A DNA stretch of 64,000 nt. Source: Agrococcus sp. ARC_14. Lineage in GTDB: Bacteria; Actinomycetota; Actinomycetes; Actinomycetales; Microbacteriaceae. Both the position numbers and the translations under genes were made by a program. The notes under the pieces are model-generated. The model made no database searches. It had not been told where the DNA came from and saw only the letters and a list, made by a program, of their open reading frames with translations. Positions 1 to 8,022 of this stretch are shown here, one piece after another; within the stretch, counting starts at the first letter, position 1; each line of letters begins with the position of its first letter. The DNA lies in contig NZ_JAKUDO010000001.1 in assembly GCF_022436485.1 (NCBI RefSeq), positions 2,418,001 to 2,482,000 of the forward strand, in the 5' to 3' direction.

Positions 1-628
1 CTTCGCGAGGTGGCCGAGGTCGCTGCCGGAGCCCGCGCTGCGGATGCTCGAGCTGCTGGGCGCCGAGGCCTCTGGCGCGCAGGGCGCGGTGCTGCGCAAC
101 GTGCGACGGGCGCGGCCGCTGGTGGAGCGGATCCTTGCGCGCGGCGACGAGACGCGGGCGATGCTGGCGACCACGGCGGTGGTGACGCAGCTGAGCGGGG
201 CGGCGGCGGCGAACGCGCTGGCCGAGGAGGCGAGCGCGTTCGTGAATGCGCGCATCGCTGTGGGCTCGAGCGTCGAGGAGACCGTCGCGCACATGCGGCG
301 CGCGATCGCCGACGATGCGGTCGAGCTCGAGGTGCTGCACGGGCACGGGCCGAGTCCCGAGAGCCCATCCGCGGGTGCGGGCTGGGACGCCATCGAGGCG
401 GCGATCGCACGGGCGCGGCCCGATGTGCTGACGGTGCCGTACGTGGTGCTCGGCGGCACCGACGGGCGACATGCCTACCGCATCACCGACCGCGTCTACC
501 GCTTCGCGCCGTTCGAGATGACCCGCGAGGAACGGCTCACCCTGCACGCGCGCGACGAGCGCATCCGCATCGACACCTGGCTGGCCGGGTGCCGCTGGTA
601 TGCGGACCTGATCGAGCGCAACTGCTGA
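1..628 (+). CDS. M20-family metallopeptidase / carboxypeptidase (3' part only)
   Basis: The reading frame is open from base 2 and has no start inside the window, so only the C-terminal about 208 residues are seen. M20 peptidases are zinc-dependent enzymes that remove a terminal residue from peptides or N-acyl amino acids. The visible part holds the C-terminal signature of the PM20D1/carboxypeptidase S branch: a VLGGTDGRHAYRI segment, which supplies the last metal-binding His, followed by a YRFAPF motif. The lid domain precedes it. The first metal ligands lie upstream, outside the window. The family is clear; the substrate cannot be told. Confidence 0.8.
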   Translation, partial: FARWPRSLPEPALRMLELLGAEASGAQGAVLRNVRRARPLVERILARGDETRAMLATTAVVTQLSGAAAANALAEEASAFVNARIAVGSSVEETVAHMRRAIADDAVELEVLHGHGPSPESPSAGAGWDAIEAAIARARPDVLTVPYVVLGGTDGRHAYRITDRVYRFAPFEMTREERLTLHARDERIRIDTWLAGCRWYADLIERNC

Positions 629-686
629 GCCTCGAACCGGCCTGCTGACCCGCGCGTCACCGCAAGATCTCGGATGCTGGGAGCCT

Positions 687-707
687 CCGGTTGGATAATC
701 CAGCCGG
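687..707. terminator. Hairpin after the M20 peptidase gene
   Basis: A 9-bp stem (687-695 with 699-707, one G-U pair) closes a 3-base loop 59 bases after the peptidase stop. No T-run follows, so this is terminator-like rather than a classic intrinsic terminator. Confidence 0.4.
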
Positions 708-751
708 CAGTGCTGAGAAGCTGAAATCCTCCGGGCGCTTCGGCAGTTGTA

Positions 752-802
752 CGCCTGAGCGGGTGGTCGAGCGCGATATGCAGCCGACCCACCGCTCAGG
801 CG
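752..802. terminator. Long hairpin between convergent genes
   Basis: Arms 752-766 and 789-802 pair over 14 bases with one bulged G and enclose a 22-base loop. It lies between the converging M20 peptidase and CDF transporter genes and could end transcription from either side. There is no T-tract. Confidence 0.4.
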
Positions 803-845
803 CACATCTGCCGAGGGTCGGGGCCCAGGCGGGTGGGTGCGGCGG

Positions 846-1775
846 TCAGGCGTGCGTCTGCGGCTCGTGGGCCGCGTGGCCGGGCGGCTCGAGCTGGAAG
901 GTCGCGTGCTCGAGCGCGAGCGGGAAGTGCTCGGCGGCGCACTCCTGCAGGGCGTCGAGGATGCGCGGCGCGTGCCCGTCTGCGAAGCAGCGCGGCTCGA
1001 CGACCACGTGCGCCGTCAGCTGGTGCAGCCCGGTGCCGAGCGTCGAGGCGTGCAGGTCGTGCACGCCCACGACGTGCTCGATCTCGAGCAGGTGCGCTCG
1101 CACGTCGTCGAGGTCGAGCTCCTCCGGCGCCGACTCGAGCAGGATGCGTCCGGTGTCCCGCAGCAGCACGATCGAGCGCGGCACGATGAGCGCCGCCACG
1201 AGCGCGCTCGCGATCAGGTCGGCCTGTTGGAAGCCCCAGAGCCAGATCGCGACGGCCGCGGCGATCACCGCGATCGAGCCGATCGCGTCGTTGAGCACCT
1301 CGAGGAACGCCGCGCGCATGTTGAGGCTCGCTCCCCTGCCGCCGGCGAGCACGGCGAGCGAGACGAGGTTGCCGGCGAGTCCCACGATGCCGAACACCAG
1401 CAGCAGCGGCCCCGGCACGTCGGTCGGCTCGCCGAGCCGGCGCACGCCCTCGATCACCACGACGAGCGCCACGACCAGCAGCGCGGCAGCCTGCGCCGCG
1501 GCCGCGAGCACCTCGACGCGCACGAGCCCCCAGGTGCGGCGCCCCTTCGGCGGGCGCCGCAGCAGCCACTGCGCCGTCAGCGCGACGCCGAGCCCCGCGA
1601 CATCCGTGAGCATGTGCACGGTGTCGACCAGCAGCGCGAGCGAGCCGGTGAGGATCGAACCGACGATCTGGGCGAGCAGCAGCACCGCGGTGATGCCGAA
1701 CGCGACGGCGATGCGCACGGTGCTCGACGCATCCGCGTGCCCTGCACCGTGCGCGTGCGCGTGACCTCCCGACAT
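846..1775 (-). CDS. Cation diffusion facilitator (CDF) family metal transporter
   Basis: A 309-residue inner-membrane protein, probably a Zn2+ or Co2+/proton antiporter that exports metal. It begins with a His-rich stretch (MSGGHAHAHGAGH) and has six predicted membrane helices followed by a cytoplasmic domain. Helix 2 carries the DTVHMLTD metal site. The equivalent site in helix 5 reads EVLND, so the His usual in Zn-type members is Glu here, which could change the preferred metal. The ATG at 1775 was chosen because the His-rich start directly follows; the frame upstream reads as non-coding Ser/Arg-rich noise. It starts 13 bases after the short aldehyde dehydrogenase-like gene and is probably cotranscribed with it. 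Confidence 0.88.
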   Translation of the reverse strand: MSGGHAHAHGAGHADASSTVRIAVAFGITAVLLLAQIVGSILTGSLALLVDTVHMLTDVAGLGVALTAQWLLRRPPKGRRTWGLVRVEVLAAAAQAAALLVVALVVVIEGVRRLGEPTDVPGPLLLVFGIVGLAGNLVSLAVLAGGRGASLNMRAAFLEVLNDAIGSIAVIAAAVAIWLWGFQQADLIASALVAALIVPRSIVLLRDTGRILLESAPEELDLDDVRAHLLEIEHVVGVHDLHASTLGTGLHQLTAHVVVEPRCFADGHAPRILDALQECAAEHFPLALEHATFQLEPPGHAAHEPQTHA

Positions 1776-1788
1776 CGTGACCGCGGCG

Positions 1789-2685
1789 CTACAGGCGCGA
1801 CTTCGTGTGCCAGACCGTCTTCGTCTCGGTGAGGGCGAGGATGCGCTGCGGCGTCTCGGGCGGCAGGCCCGGCTCCGGGCGGATGACGCGCTTGAGCGTG
1901 TCGGCGGCGATCTGCTCGAGCTCGACCCAGTCGAGGTCGCCCGCGCCCGTGAGATCGAGCGCGTTGACATCGGCGTGGCCCGCGAGCCACGGCGCCAGCT
2001 CTGCCGGGTCACCGGTGAGCACGTTGACGACGCCGCCCGGCAGATCGCTGGTGGCGAGCACCTCGCCGAGCGAGATCGCCGAGAGGGGCGCGGATGCGGC
2101 GGGCACCACGACGACGGCGTTGCCGGTGACGAGCGCGGGGGCGATCACCGAGGTGAGGCCCAGCAGCGCGCTCGACTGCGGCGCGACGATCGCGACGACG
2201 CCCGTGGGCTCCGGCACCGAGAGGTTGAAGTAGGGGCCGGCGACCGGGTTGGCGTTGCCGCCGATCTGGGCGATCTTGTCGGTCCAGCCCGCGTGCCACA
2301 CCCACAGGTCGATGGCGTCCTCGACCTGCGTGAGCGCACGAGCGGCCGTGAGGCCCTCGGTCAGCCGCAGCTCGTCGACGAACTGCGCCTTCCTGCCCTC
2401 GAGCACCTCGGCGACGCGGTAGAGCACCTGGCCGCGGTTGTAGGCGGTCGCACCCGCCCAGCCCGACTGCGCCTTGCGGGCGGCGCGCACGGCGTCACGC
2501 GCATCCTTGCGCGAGGCCTTCGCGACGTTCGCGACGAAGCGGCCTCGCGCATCCGTCACCTCGGTCACGCGGCCCGACTCGGAGCGCGGGAAGGCGCCGC
2601 CGATGAAGAGCTTGTAGGTCTTCGGCACGTCGAGGCGGCTGCTTGTGCGGGTCGCGGCCTTGGTCTGCGTCTTCGTGGTCGCCAT
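1789..2685 (-). CDS. Short aldehyde dehydrogenase-like protein without catalytic residues
   Basis: This 298-residue protein aligns with the N-terminal, cofactor-binding half of the aldehyde dehydrogenase superfamily (IGGAF near the start, then EPTGVVAIVAPQ and a Rossmann-like stretch). It stops far short of the usual 470-500 residues. The ELGGK motif with the general-base Glu and the catalytic Cys loop are absent, and the usual FTGS motif reads LDLTGA. It is therefore probably not a working dehydrogenase. Its ATG shares one base with the stop of the full-length dehydrogenase upstream, so the two are translationally coupled. It may be a non-catalytic partner subunit. The reading frame is intact, which argues against a fresh pseudogene. 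Confidence 0.75.
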   Translation of the reverse strand: MATTKTQTKAATRTSSRLDVPKTYKLFIGGAFPRSESGRVTEVTDARGRFVANVAKASRKDARDAVRAARKAQSGWAGATAYNRGQVLYRVAEVLEGRKAQFVDELRLTEGLTAARALTQVEDAIDLWVWHAGWTDKIAQIGGNANPVAGPYFNLSVPEPTGVVAIVAPQSSALLGLTSVIAPALVTGNAVVVVPAASAPLSAISLGEVLATSDLPGGVVNVLTGDPAELAPWLAGHADVNALDLTGAGDLDWVELEQIAADTLKRVIRPEPGLPPETPQRILALTETKTVWHTKSRL

Positions 2686-4124
2686 CACTTGCCTGCCTTC
2701 AGGTATGCCTGCATGCCCTGGCGGCCGCCCTCGCGGCCGTAGCCCGACTCCTTGTAGCCGCCGAAGGGGCTCGTCGGGTCGAACTTGTTGAACGTGTTCG
2801 TCCAGACCACGCCGGCGCGCAGCTTGTCGGCGACGGCGAGCGCACGGCTGCCCTTGTCGGTCCAGACGCCTGCCGAGAGGCCGTATGGGCTGTTGTTGGC
2901 CTTCGCGATCGCCTCGTCGGGCGTGCGGAAGGTGAGCACCGACAGCACTGGCCCGAAGATCTCCTCGCGGGCGATCGTCGACGACGCCTCGACGCCGGTG
3001 ACCACGGTGGGCACGAACCAATAGCCCTCCTTGGGCAGCTCGCACGCGGGGCTCCATGCCTCCCCACCCTCGGCGATGCCGGTCGCCACGAGGCGCGTGA
3101 TGCGCTCGAGCTGCTCGGAGGAGTTGATGGCGCCGACGTCGGTGTTCTTGTCGAGCGGGTCGCCGACGCGCAGGGTCGACATGCGCTCCTTGAGGCGATC
3201 CATGACCTCGTCGTGGATGCTCTCCTGCACCAGCAGTCGGCTGCCGGCGCAGCAGACCTGGCCCTGGTTGAAGAAGATGCCGTCGACGATGCCCTCGATG
3301 GCCTGGTCGAGCGGGGCGTCGTCGAAGACGATGTTGGCGCCCTTGCCGCCGAGCTCGAGGGTGAGCTTCTTCTCCGTGCCGGCGAGCGCCTTGGCGATCT
3401 CGCGGCCGACGGCGGTCGAGCCCGTGAAGGCGACCTTGTCGACATCCGGGTGGCGCACGAGCGCCGCGCCCGTCTCGCCCGCGCCGGTGACGAGGTTGAC
3501 GACGCCGGCGGGCAGGCCCGCCTGCTCGCAGATCTCGGCGAACAGCATGGCGGTCAGCGGCGTCGTCTCGGCGGGCTTCAGCACCACGGTGTTGCCGGCC
3601 GCGAGCGCCGGTGCGACCTTCCACGACAGCATGAGCAGCGGGAAGTTCCACGGAATGACCTGCGCGGCGACGCCGTGCGGCTGCGGATTGGCGCCCAGGC
3701 CCACCCAGTCGAGCTTGTCGGCCCAGCCCGCGCAGTGGAAGAACCACTGGGCGACGAGCGGCACATCGGCGTCGCGCGTCTCCCTGATCGGCTTGCCGTT
3801 GTCGAGCGACTCGGCGACGGCGAGCTCGCGGGCGCGCTCCTGCAGGATGCGCGCGATGCGGAAGAGGTACTTGCCGCGGTCGCGGCCCGACATCGGGCCC
3901 CACGTCTCACGGAAGGCCGTGCGCGCTGCCCGCACCGCCGCATCCACGTCGCCCTCGTCGGCGCTCGAGAAGGTGGCGATCTGCTGCTCGGTCGACGGGG
4001 AGATGGAGGCGAAGCGCTCGCCGCCGCCTGCCACCCACTCGCCACCGATGAAGAGGCTGTAGTCGTCGCGGAGGCTGAGGATGGAGGTCGACTCGGGGGC
4101 CGGCGCGTATTCGAGGAAAGTCAT
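2685..4124 (-). CDS. Aldehyde dehydrogenase (deoxyribose/acetaldehyde route)
   Basis: A full-length 479-residue NAD(P)-dependent aldehyde dehydrogenase. Key sites are visible: the VIPWNFPLLM cofactor motif, FTGSTAVG, ELGGKGAN with the general-base Glu, and FNQGQVCCAGS with the nucleophilic Cys. It starts 8 bases after deoC, whose aldolase product is acetaldehyde, so the likely role is oxidation of that acetaldehyde to acetate during deoxyribonucleoside use. The substrate assignment rests on position, not on sequence. The gene overlaps the short dehydrogenase-like gene by one base. Confidence 0.9.
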   Translation of the reverse strand: MTFLEYAPAPESTSILSLRDDYSLFIGGEWVAGGGERFASISPSTEQQIATFSSADEGDVDAAVRAARTAFRETWGPMSGRDRGKYLFRIARILQERARELAVAESLDNGKPIRETRDADVPLVAQWFFHCAGWADKLDWVGLGANPQPHGVAAQVIPWNFPLLMLSWKVAPALAAGNTVVLKPAETTPLTAMLFAEICEQAGLPAGVVNLVTGAGETGAALVRHPDVDKVAFTGSTAVGREIAKALAGTEKKLTLELGGKGANIVFDDAPLDQAIEGIVDGIFFNQGQVCCAGSRLLVQESIHDEVMDRLKERMSTLRVGDPLDKNTDVGAINSSEQLERITRLVATGIAEGGEAWSPACELPKEGYWFVPTVVTGVEASSTIAREEIFGPVLSVLTFRTPDEAIAKANNSPYGLSAGVWTDKGSRALAVADKLRAGVVWTNTFNKFDPTSPFGGYKESGYGREGGRQGMQAYLKAGK

Positions 4125-4132
4125 GGCGTGCC

Positions 4133-5143
4133 TCAGTCGATCGTCACGTAGTCGGGGCCGGAGTAGCGGCCGGTGGTGAGCTTCTGGCGCTGCAGCAGCA
4201 CGTCGTTCAGGAGGCTGGATGCGCCGAATCGGAACAGGTGCGGGTCGAGCCAGGCCTCGCCGCAGGTCTCTGCGACCGCGATGAGGTACTTGATGGCGTC
4301 CTTCGAGGTGGAGATGCCGCCGGCGGGCTTCACGCCGATGCGCTCCCCCGTCAGTCGCTCCCAGTCGCGCACGACCTGCAGCATCAGAGTGGTCACCGGC
4401 AGCGTCGCGGCCGGCTGCACCTTGCCGGTGGAGGTCTTGATGAAGTCGCCGCCGGCGAGGATCGAGAGCCAGGAGGCGCGGCGCACGTTGTCGTAGGTGA
4501 CGAGCTCGCCGGTCTCGAGGATGACCTTGAGGTGGGCGTAGGTGCCGTCGTCGCGGCGGCAGGCGTCCTTGGTCTGCACGATCTCGTCGAAGACCTTGCC
4601 GTAGTTGCCCTCGAGGAAGGCGCCGCGGTCGATCACCATGTCGATCTCGTCGGCGCCGGCGGCGACGGCGTCGCGGGTGTCCTGCAGCTTGACGGTGATG
4701 CTGGCGCGGCCGGACGGGAAGGCGGTGGCGACGGCGGCCACGTTGATGCCGTCGTCCTTGCCGGCGCTCCAGGCCGAGCCCAGCGCCGCGACTGCGTTGC
4801 CGACCATGTCGCCGTAGACGCACACGGCGGCGGGCCGCGGGGTCGAGGGGTCGGATGCGTCGGGCACGAGTGCCTTCGCCACCAGCGAGCGCACCTTGCC
4901 TCGGGTGTCGGAGCCCTGCAGCGTCGTGAGGTCGATCATGCGGATGACCAGGTCGAGCGCGGCCGCCTTGGAGGTGGTCTTGATGGAGCGGGTGCCGAAC
5001 TTGGCAGCACGAGCCTCGAGCCCGACGGCGTCGACGGTCGGCAGGCCCTCGAGGTGCCGGCGGAGCGCGACCTCGGAGAGGTCGCCGCCGAGCAGCTGGA
5101 CGGCGCGCTCTGCGGGAGCGAGCGCTTGACTGGATGTGGTCAC
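4133..5143 (-). CDS. deoC: Deoxyribose-phosphate aldolase
   Basis: DeoC splits 2-deoxyribose-5-phosphate into glyceraldehyde-3-phosphate and acetaldehyde, a cytoplasmic class I aldolase step in deoxynucleoside catabolism. The protein (336 residues) shows the EIDMVID motif, the Schiff-base lysine in FIKTSTGK and the second lysine in GVKPAGG. It is longer at the N terminus than the compact E. coli enzyme, as is usual for the long actinobacterial form. The GTG at 5143 was chosen because an AGAAGGA ribosome-binding site sits 7 bases upstream and no ATG lies nearby. It is the first gene of deoC - aldehyde dehydrogenase - short dehydrogenase-like - CDF. Confidence 0.93.
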   Translation of the reverse strand: MTTSSQALAPAERAVQLLGGDLSEVALRRHLEGLPTVDAVGLEARAAKFGTRSIKTTSKAAALDLVIRMIDLTTLQGSDTRGKVRSLVAKALVPDASDPSTPRPAAVCVYGDMVGNAVAALGSAWSAGKDDGINVAAVATAFPSGRASITVKLQDTRDAVAAGADEIDMVIDRGAFLEGNYGKVFDEIVQTKDACRRDDGTYAHLKVILETGELVTYDNVRRASWLSILAGGDFIKTSTGKVQPAATLPVTTLMLQVVRDWERLTGERIGVKPAGGISTSKDAIKYLIAVAETCGEAWLDPHLFRFGASSLLNDVLLQRQKLTTGRYSGPDYVTID

Positions 5144-5211
5144 GCTGATCCTTCTGCTGAAGCTGCGGTGCGGGTCTCCGCCAGGTGGTTCGCGGCTTGC
5201 TGGTGCAGGGC

Positions 5212-5217
5212 AGTCTA
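5212..5217 (-). promoter_or_regulatory. Predicted -10 box of the deoC promoter
   Basis: TAGACT on the minus strand, about 70 bases before the deoC GTG, leaves a leader of roughly 60 bases that includes the ribosome-binding site. No good -35 box is visible. A deo-type repressor site could lie in the leader, but I see no clear palindrome. Confidence 0.45.
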
Positions 5218-5270
5218 CCGAGCCCGGTCGAGCGGCGCGGAAGGCGCTCTCGGAGCGGCGACGCGCGCGC

Positions 5271-6260
5271 TCAGGCCTCGGCGGCGAGCAGCGGGGCGAT
5301 CGTCTCGCGCGTGACCTCGACGTCGCGATGCATCTGCGCGATGAGCTGGTCGAGCCCCTCGAAGCGGTGCATGGGGCGCACGAAGTCGACCAGCTCGAGT
5401 GCGATCGGCCGGTCGTAGAGATCGAGGTCGACGTCGAGCAGGTAGGCCTCGACGGTCTTGGCCTGCACGCCGTCGAAGGTGGGGTTGTCGCCGATCGAGA
5501 CGGCGGCGGCGAAGGTGCCGGCGTCGACGTGCGCGACGCCTGCGTAGACGCCGTCGGCGGGGATGAAGCCCTCGACGGGAGCGCCCAGGTTGGCGGTCGG
5601 GAAGCCGAGCGCGCGGCCGCGCTGGAAGCCGCGCACGACGTCGCCGCGCAGCAGGTGGCGGCGGCCGAGCATCTCGTTCGCCTCGCGGATGCGGCCCAGG
5701 TCGAGGGCCTCGCGGATCCAGGTGGAGGAGACACGGCGGCCGTCGGTGAAGCAGATGTCGTCGATCGACTCGACGCGCACGTCGCGCGGCTCGGCGAGCT
5801 CGCGCAGCAGCTCCGGCGTGCCCGCACCCCGGAAGCCGAAGCGGAAGTCGTCGCCGACCAACAGCACGCGGGCACCCAGGCCGTCGAAGAGCACGCGGGT
5901 GGCGAACTCGTCTGCGGGCTGCGCCGCCGCCGCCTTGGTGAACGGGATCACGATGACGCGGTCGGCGCCTGCGGCGGCGAGCAGCTCGAGCTTGTGATCG
6001 AGCGAGACGAGGGGCAGCGGCGCAACGTCGGGCCGCACGACCTCGAGCGGATTGCGGTCGAAGGTGACGACGGTGGTCGCCAGGCCCTGCGGCTCGGCGA
6101 TCGCGCGAAGCTGCTCGATGATGCGCTGGTGGCCGATGTGCACGCCGTCGAACTTGCCGATGGTGACGGCGCTCGGAACGGCCTCGAGCTCGTCGATCCA
6201 GTGCATGGGGTCAGCCGGCGCCGCGTCAGCGGGCACGGGGTCGGGGATGCGCGCGCTCAT
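5271..6260 (-). CDS. ribF: Bifunctional riboflavin kinase / FAD synthetase
   Basis: RibF turns riboflavin into FMN and then FAD in the cytoplasm. The N-terminal nucleotidyltransferase domain shows GKFDGVHIGH (HxGH class) and the C-terminal flavokinase domain shows GFPTANLG. The 329-residue length is close to the family norm (about 310-330). The ATG at 6260 was preferred because it overlaps the stop of the upstream membrane protein gene (ATGA); a later start at the Met of MHWIDELEA (6206) is possible. It is the last gene of a truB - two membrane proteins - ribF run; truB and ribF are neighbours in many bacteria. Confidence 0.93.
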   Translation of the reverse strand: MSARIPDPVPADAAPADPMHWIDELEAVPSAVTIGKFDGVHIGHQRIIEQLRAIAEPQGLATTVVTFDRNPLEVVRPDVAPLPLVSLDHKLELLAAAGADRVIVIPFTKAAAAQPADEFATRVLFDGLGARVLLVGDDFRFGFRGAGTPELLRELAEPRDVRVESIDDICFTDGRRVSSTWIREALDLGRIREANEMLGRRHLLRGDVVRGFQRGRALGFPTANLGAPVEGFIPADGVYAGVAHVDAGTFAAAVSIGDNPTFDGVQAKTVEAYLLDVDLDLYDRPIALELVDFVRPMHRFEGLDQLIAQMHRDVEVTRETIAPLLAAEA

Positions 6261-6658
6261 GCGGCGACCCGCTCGCGGCTGGCGCGCAGCCACCACAGGC
6301 CGAGGAACGGCAGCACCGCGGGGATGAAGAGGTACCCCATCCCGAATCGGCTCCAGACGGTGTCGTGCGCGAAGAGCTCCGGAGAGACCAGCGAGAGCGT
6401 GCCGACCACGACGACGCCGACCAGCTCGAAGCAGACGGCGGCGAGCGCCACTGCGCGGGCTGCGTCGCTGCGCATCGCGAGCGCGACGGTCGCCACGATG
6501 TAGACGACGGCGGCCACAGCGCTCAGCGCGTAGGCGAAGGGCGCCTCGTCGAAGCGCTGGACGATCTGCACTAACGAGCGGCCCGTCGCTGCCAGCGCCA
6601 GCACCGCGTACACCGCGATGAGGACGCGTCCGATCCCTGCATGCCTGCGCTCGCTCAC
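6257..6658 (-). CDS. Small four-helix membrane protein, unknown function
   Basis: A 133-residue protein with four hydrophobic segments (about residues 10-30, 42-62, 68-92 and 105-125) and short polar ends, so probably an integral membrane protein with both ends inside. I do not recognise a named family. Its stop overlaps the ribF start by four bases, so the two are translationally coupled, but nothing indicates a role in flavin metabolism. Confidence 0.75.
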   Translation of the reverse strand: MSERRHAGIGRVLIAVYAVLALAATGRSLVQIVQRFDEAPFAYALSAVAAVVYIVATVALAMRSDAARAVALAAVCFELVGVVVVGTLSLVSPELFAHDTVWSRFGMGYLFIPAVLPFLGLWWLRASRERVAA

Positions 6659-6707
6659 TCGGTCGATTCTAGTCCGCCGGCTGAGTGCGAGCCGCCCGGG
6701 GCGGTCG

Positions 6708-7079
6708 CTACGCCACCTGCACGAACCAGATCTGATGCATCCGGTACACCATCACGGCGCAGGCGAGCATGCCGATGCCCACCACGAGCGTGGCCCACTC
6801 ACCCTTCTTGTCGATGAGCGCCCACAGCACGGCGGCGGGCGGGATGAGGAGGGCCGAGATCAGGTAGACCCAGTACTCCAGCAGATCGCCGGTGGGGCCG
6901 GCGCCCGCGAAGGGCGCGATGAACGAGGCCACGGCCTGCACGACGAGCGTCAGCAGCACGAGCGCGGCCGCGCCGAGCACCCAGTCGTTGAAGGGCTTGC
7001 GCAGCAGCCCCACGATCGCGATGCCCAGTCCGATCGCCGCGAGCGCGATGGCCTGCGCGATCATGAGCCAGTCGATCAC
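6708..7079 (-). CDS. Small membrane protein, unknown function
   Basis: 123 residues with about four hydrophobic segments and a short charged loop (DKKGEW) between the last two. It resembles uncharacterised integral membrane proteins common in Microbacteriaceae. It begins 16 bases after truB and lies 49 bases before the next small membrane protein gene, consistent with one operon. No catalytic motif is visible. Confidence 0.75.
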   Translation of the reverse strand: MIDWLMIAQAIALAAIGLGIAIVGLLRKPFNDWVLGAAALVLLTLVVQAVASFIAPFAGAGPTGDLLEYWVYLISALLIPPAAVLWALIDKKGEWATLVVGIGMLACAVMVYRMHQIWFVQVA

Positions 7080-7095
7080 TCGTCCTCCAGGATGC

Positions 7096-7989
7096 TCACG
7101 CGGTCGGGAAGTTCGTCACCGGCAGCAGGCGGTTGCCCGAGACCCGAGCGATGCCGATGAGCCGCTCGCCGTGGATGGCGGCGACGATGCCCTCCTCACC
7201 CTCGAGCGACGCCGTCCGGCGGCCGTGCGTGAGGTTCGCGGTGCGCTCGTCGTCGAGCTGCGCGACGGGCAGGATGCGCGCGGCGGCCCGGGCGGGCGGC
7301 AGCAGCAGCTCGGCGGCGCCCTCCTGGGGCAGCGCGTCGGCGATGGGCGCGCCGTCGACCTCGAAGGGGCCGACCCGGGTGCGCCGCAGCGCCGTCAGGT
7401 GCCCACCGACGCCGAGCGCGGCGCCCAGGTCGCGCGCGAGGGCCCGGATGTAGGTGCCGCTCGAGCAGTCGATCACGACGTCGACCTCGGCGCGCTCGCC
7501 TGCCCGGAACGCGAGCACGTCGAAGCGGGCGACGGTCACGGGGCGGGGCTTGAGCTCGACCTGCTCCCCCGCCCGCACCAGGTTGTAGGCCCGCTCGCCG
7601 TCGACCTTGATGGCGCTGACGGCGCTCGGCACCTGCTCGATGTCGCCCGTGAGGGCCGCGATCGGCGCCGTGAGGTCTGCGCCCGACAGGTGCGACGCAT
7701 CCGCTGCCGTCGTCTCCTCGCCCTCGGCGTCGTCGGTGGTCGTGGCGGCGCCGAGCGCGATGGTCGCCGTGTACGTCTTGTCGAGGCCGACCATGTGCGT
7801 GAGCAGGCGCGTGGAGGGGCCGATGCCCAGGATCAGCAGGCCCGTCGCCATCGGGTCGAGCGTGCCTGCGTGGCCGACCTTGCGGGTGCCGAGCGCCTTG
7901 CGCGCGCGACTCACGGCGGTGTGGCTCGTGATGCCCTGCGGCTTGTCGACGAGCAGGATGCCGTCGGGGCTGGAGGAGGCTGCTGGCAC
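7096..7989 (-). CDS. truB: tRNA pseudouridine(55) synthase
   Basis: TruB converts uridine 55 in the T-loop of tRNAs to pseudouridine. The 297-residue protein shows the family core: ILLVDKPQGITSH near the start, GHAGTLDPMATGLL with the catalytic Asp (residue 45), the KTY motif and the C-terminal YIRALARDLG segment. The GTG at 7989 is the natural start: a TAGGCT -10 box ends 6 bases upstream, which predicts a leaderless mRNA. It is the first gene of the leftward run ending in ribF and is divergent from the panE-like gene. Confidence 0.94.
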   Translation of the reverse strand: MPAASSSPDGILLVDKPQGITSHTAVSRARKALGTRKVGHAGTLDPMATGLLILGIGPSTRLLTHMVGLDKTYTATIALGAATTTDDAEGEETTAADASHLSGADLTAPIAALTGDIEQVPSAVSAIKVDGERAYNLVRAGEQVELKPRPVTVARFDVLAFRAGERAEVDVVIDCSSGTYIRALARDLGAALGVGGHLTALRRTRVGPFEVDGAPIADALPQEGAAELLLPPARAAARILPVAQLDDERTANLTHGRRTASLEGEEGIVAAIHGERLIGIARVSGNRLLPVTNFPTA

Positions 7990-7995
7990 CCTGCG

Positions 7996-8001
7996 AGCCT
8001 A
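7996..8001 (-). promoter_or_regulatory. -10 box for leaderless truB mRNA
   Basis: TAGGCT on the minus strand with 6 bases between it and the truB GTG. It lies back to back with the panE-like promoter, 8 bases apart. Confidence 0.6.
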
Positions 8002-8009
8002 GCGGCGGC

Positions 8010-8015
8010 TAGCCT
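8010..8015 (+). promoter_or_regulatory. -10 box for leaderless panE-like mRNA
   Basis: TAGCCT with 7 bases to the ATG at 8023. Transcription would start at or one base before the start codon. Confidence 0.6.
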
Positions 8016-8022
8016 GGCGGGC

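Noticed and set aside
5136..6503. A 455-codon rightward open frame antisense to ribF
   Set aside because: Arg/Val/Asp/His-rich shadow of ribF.
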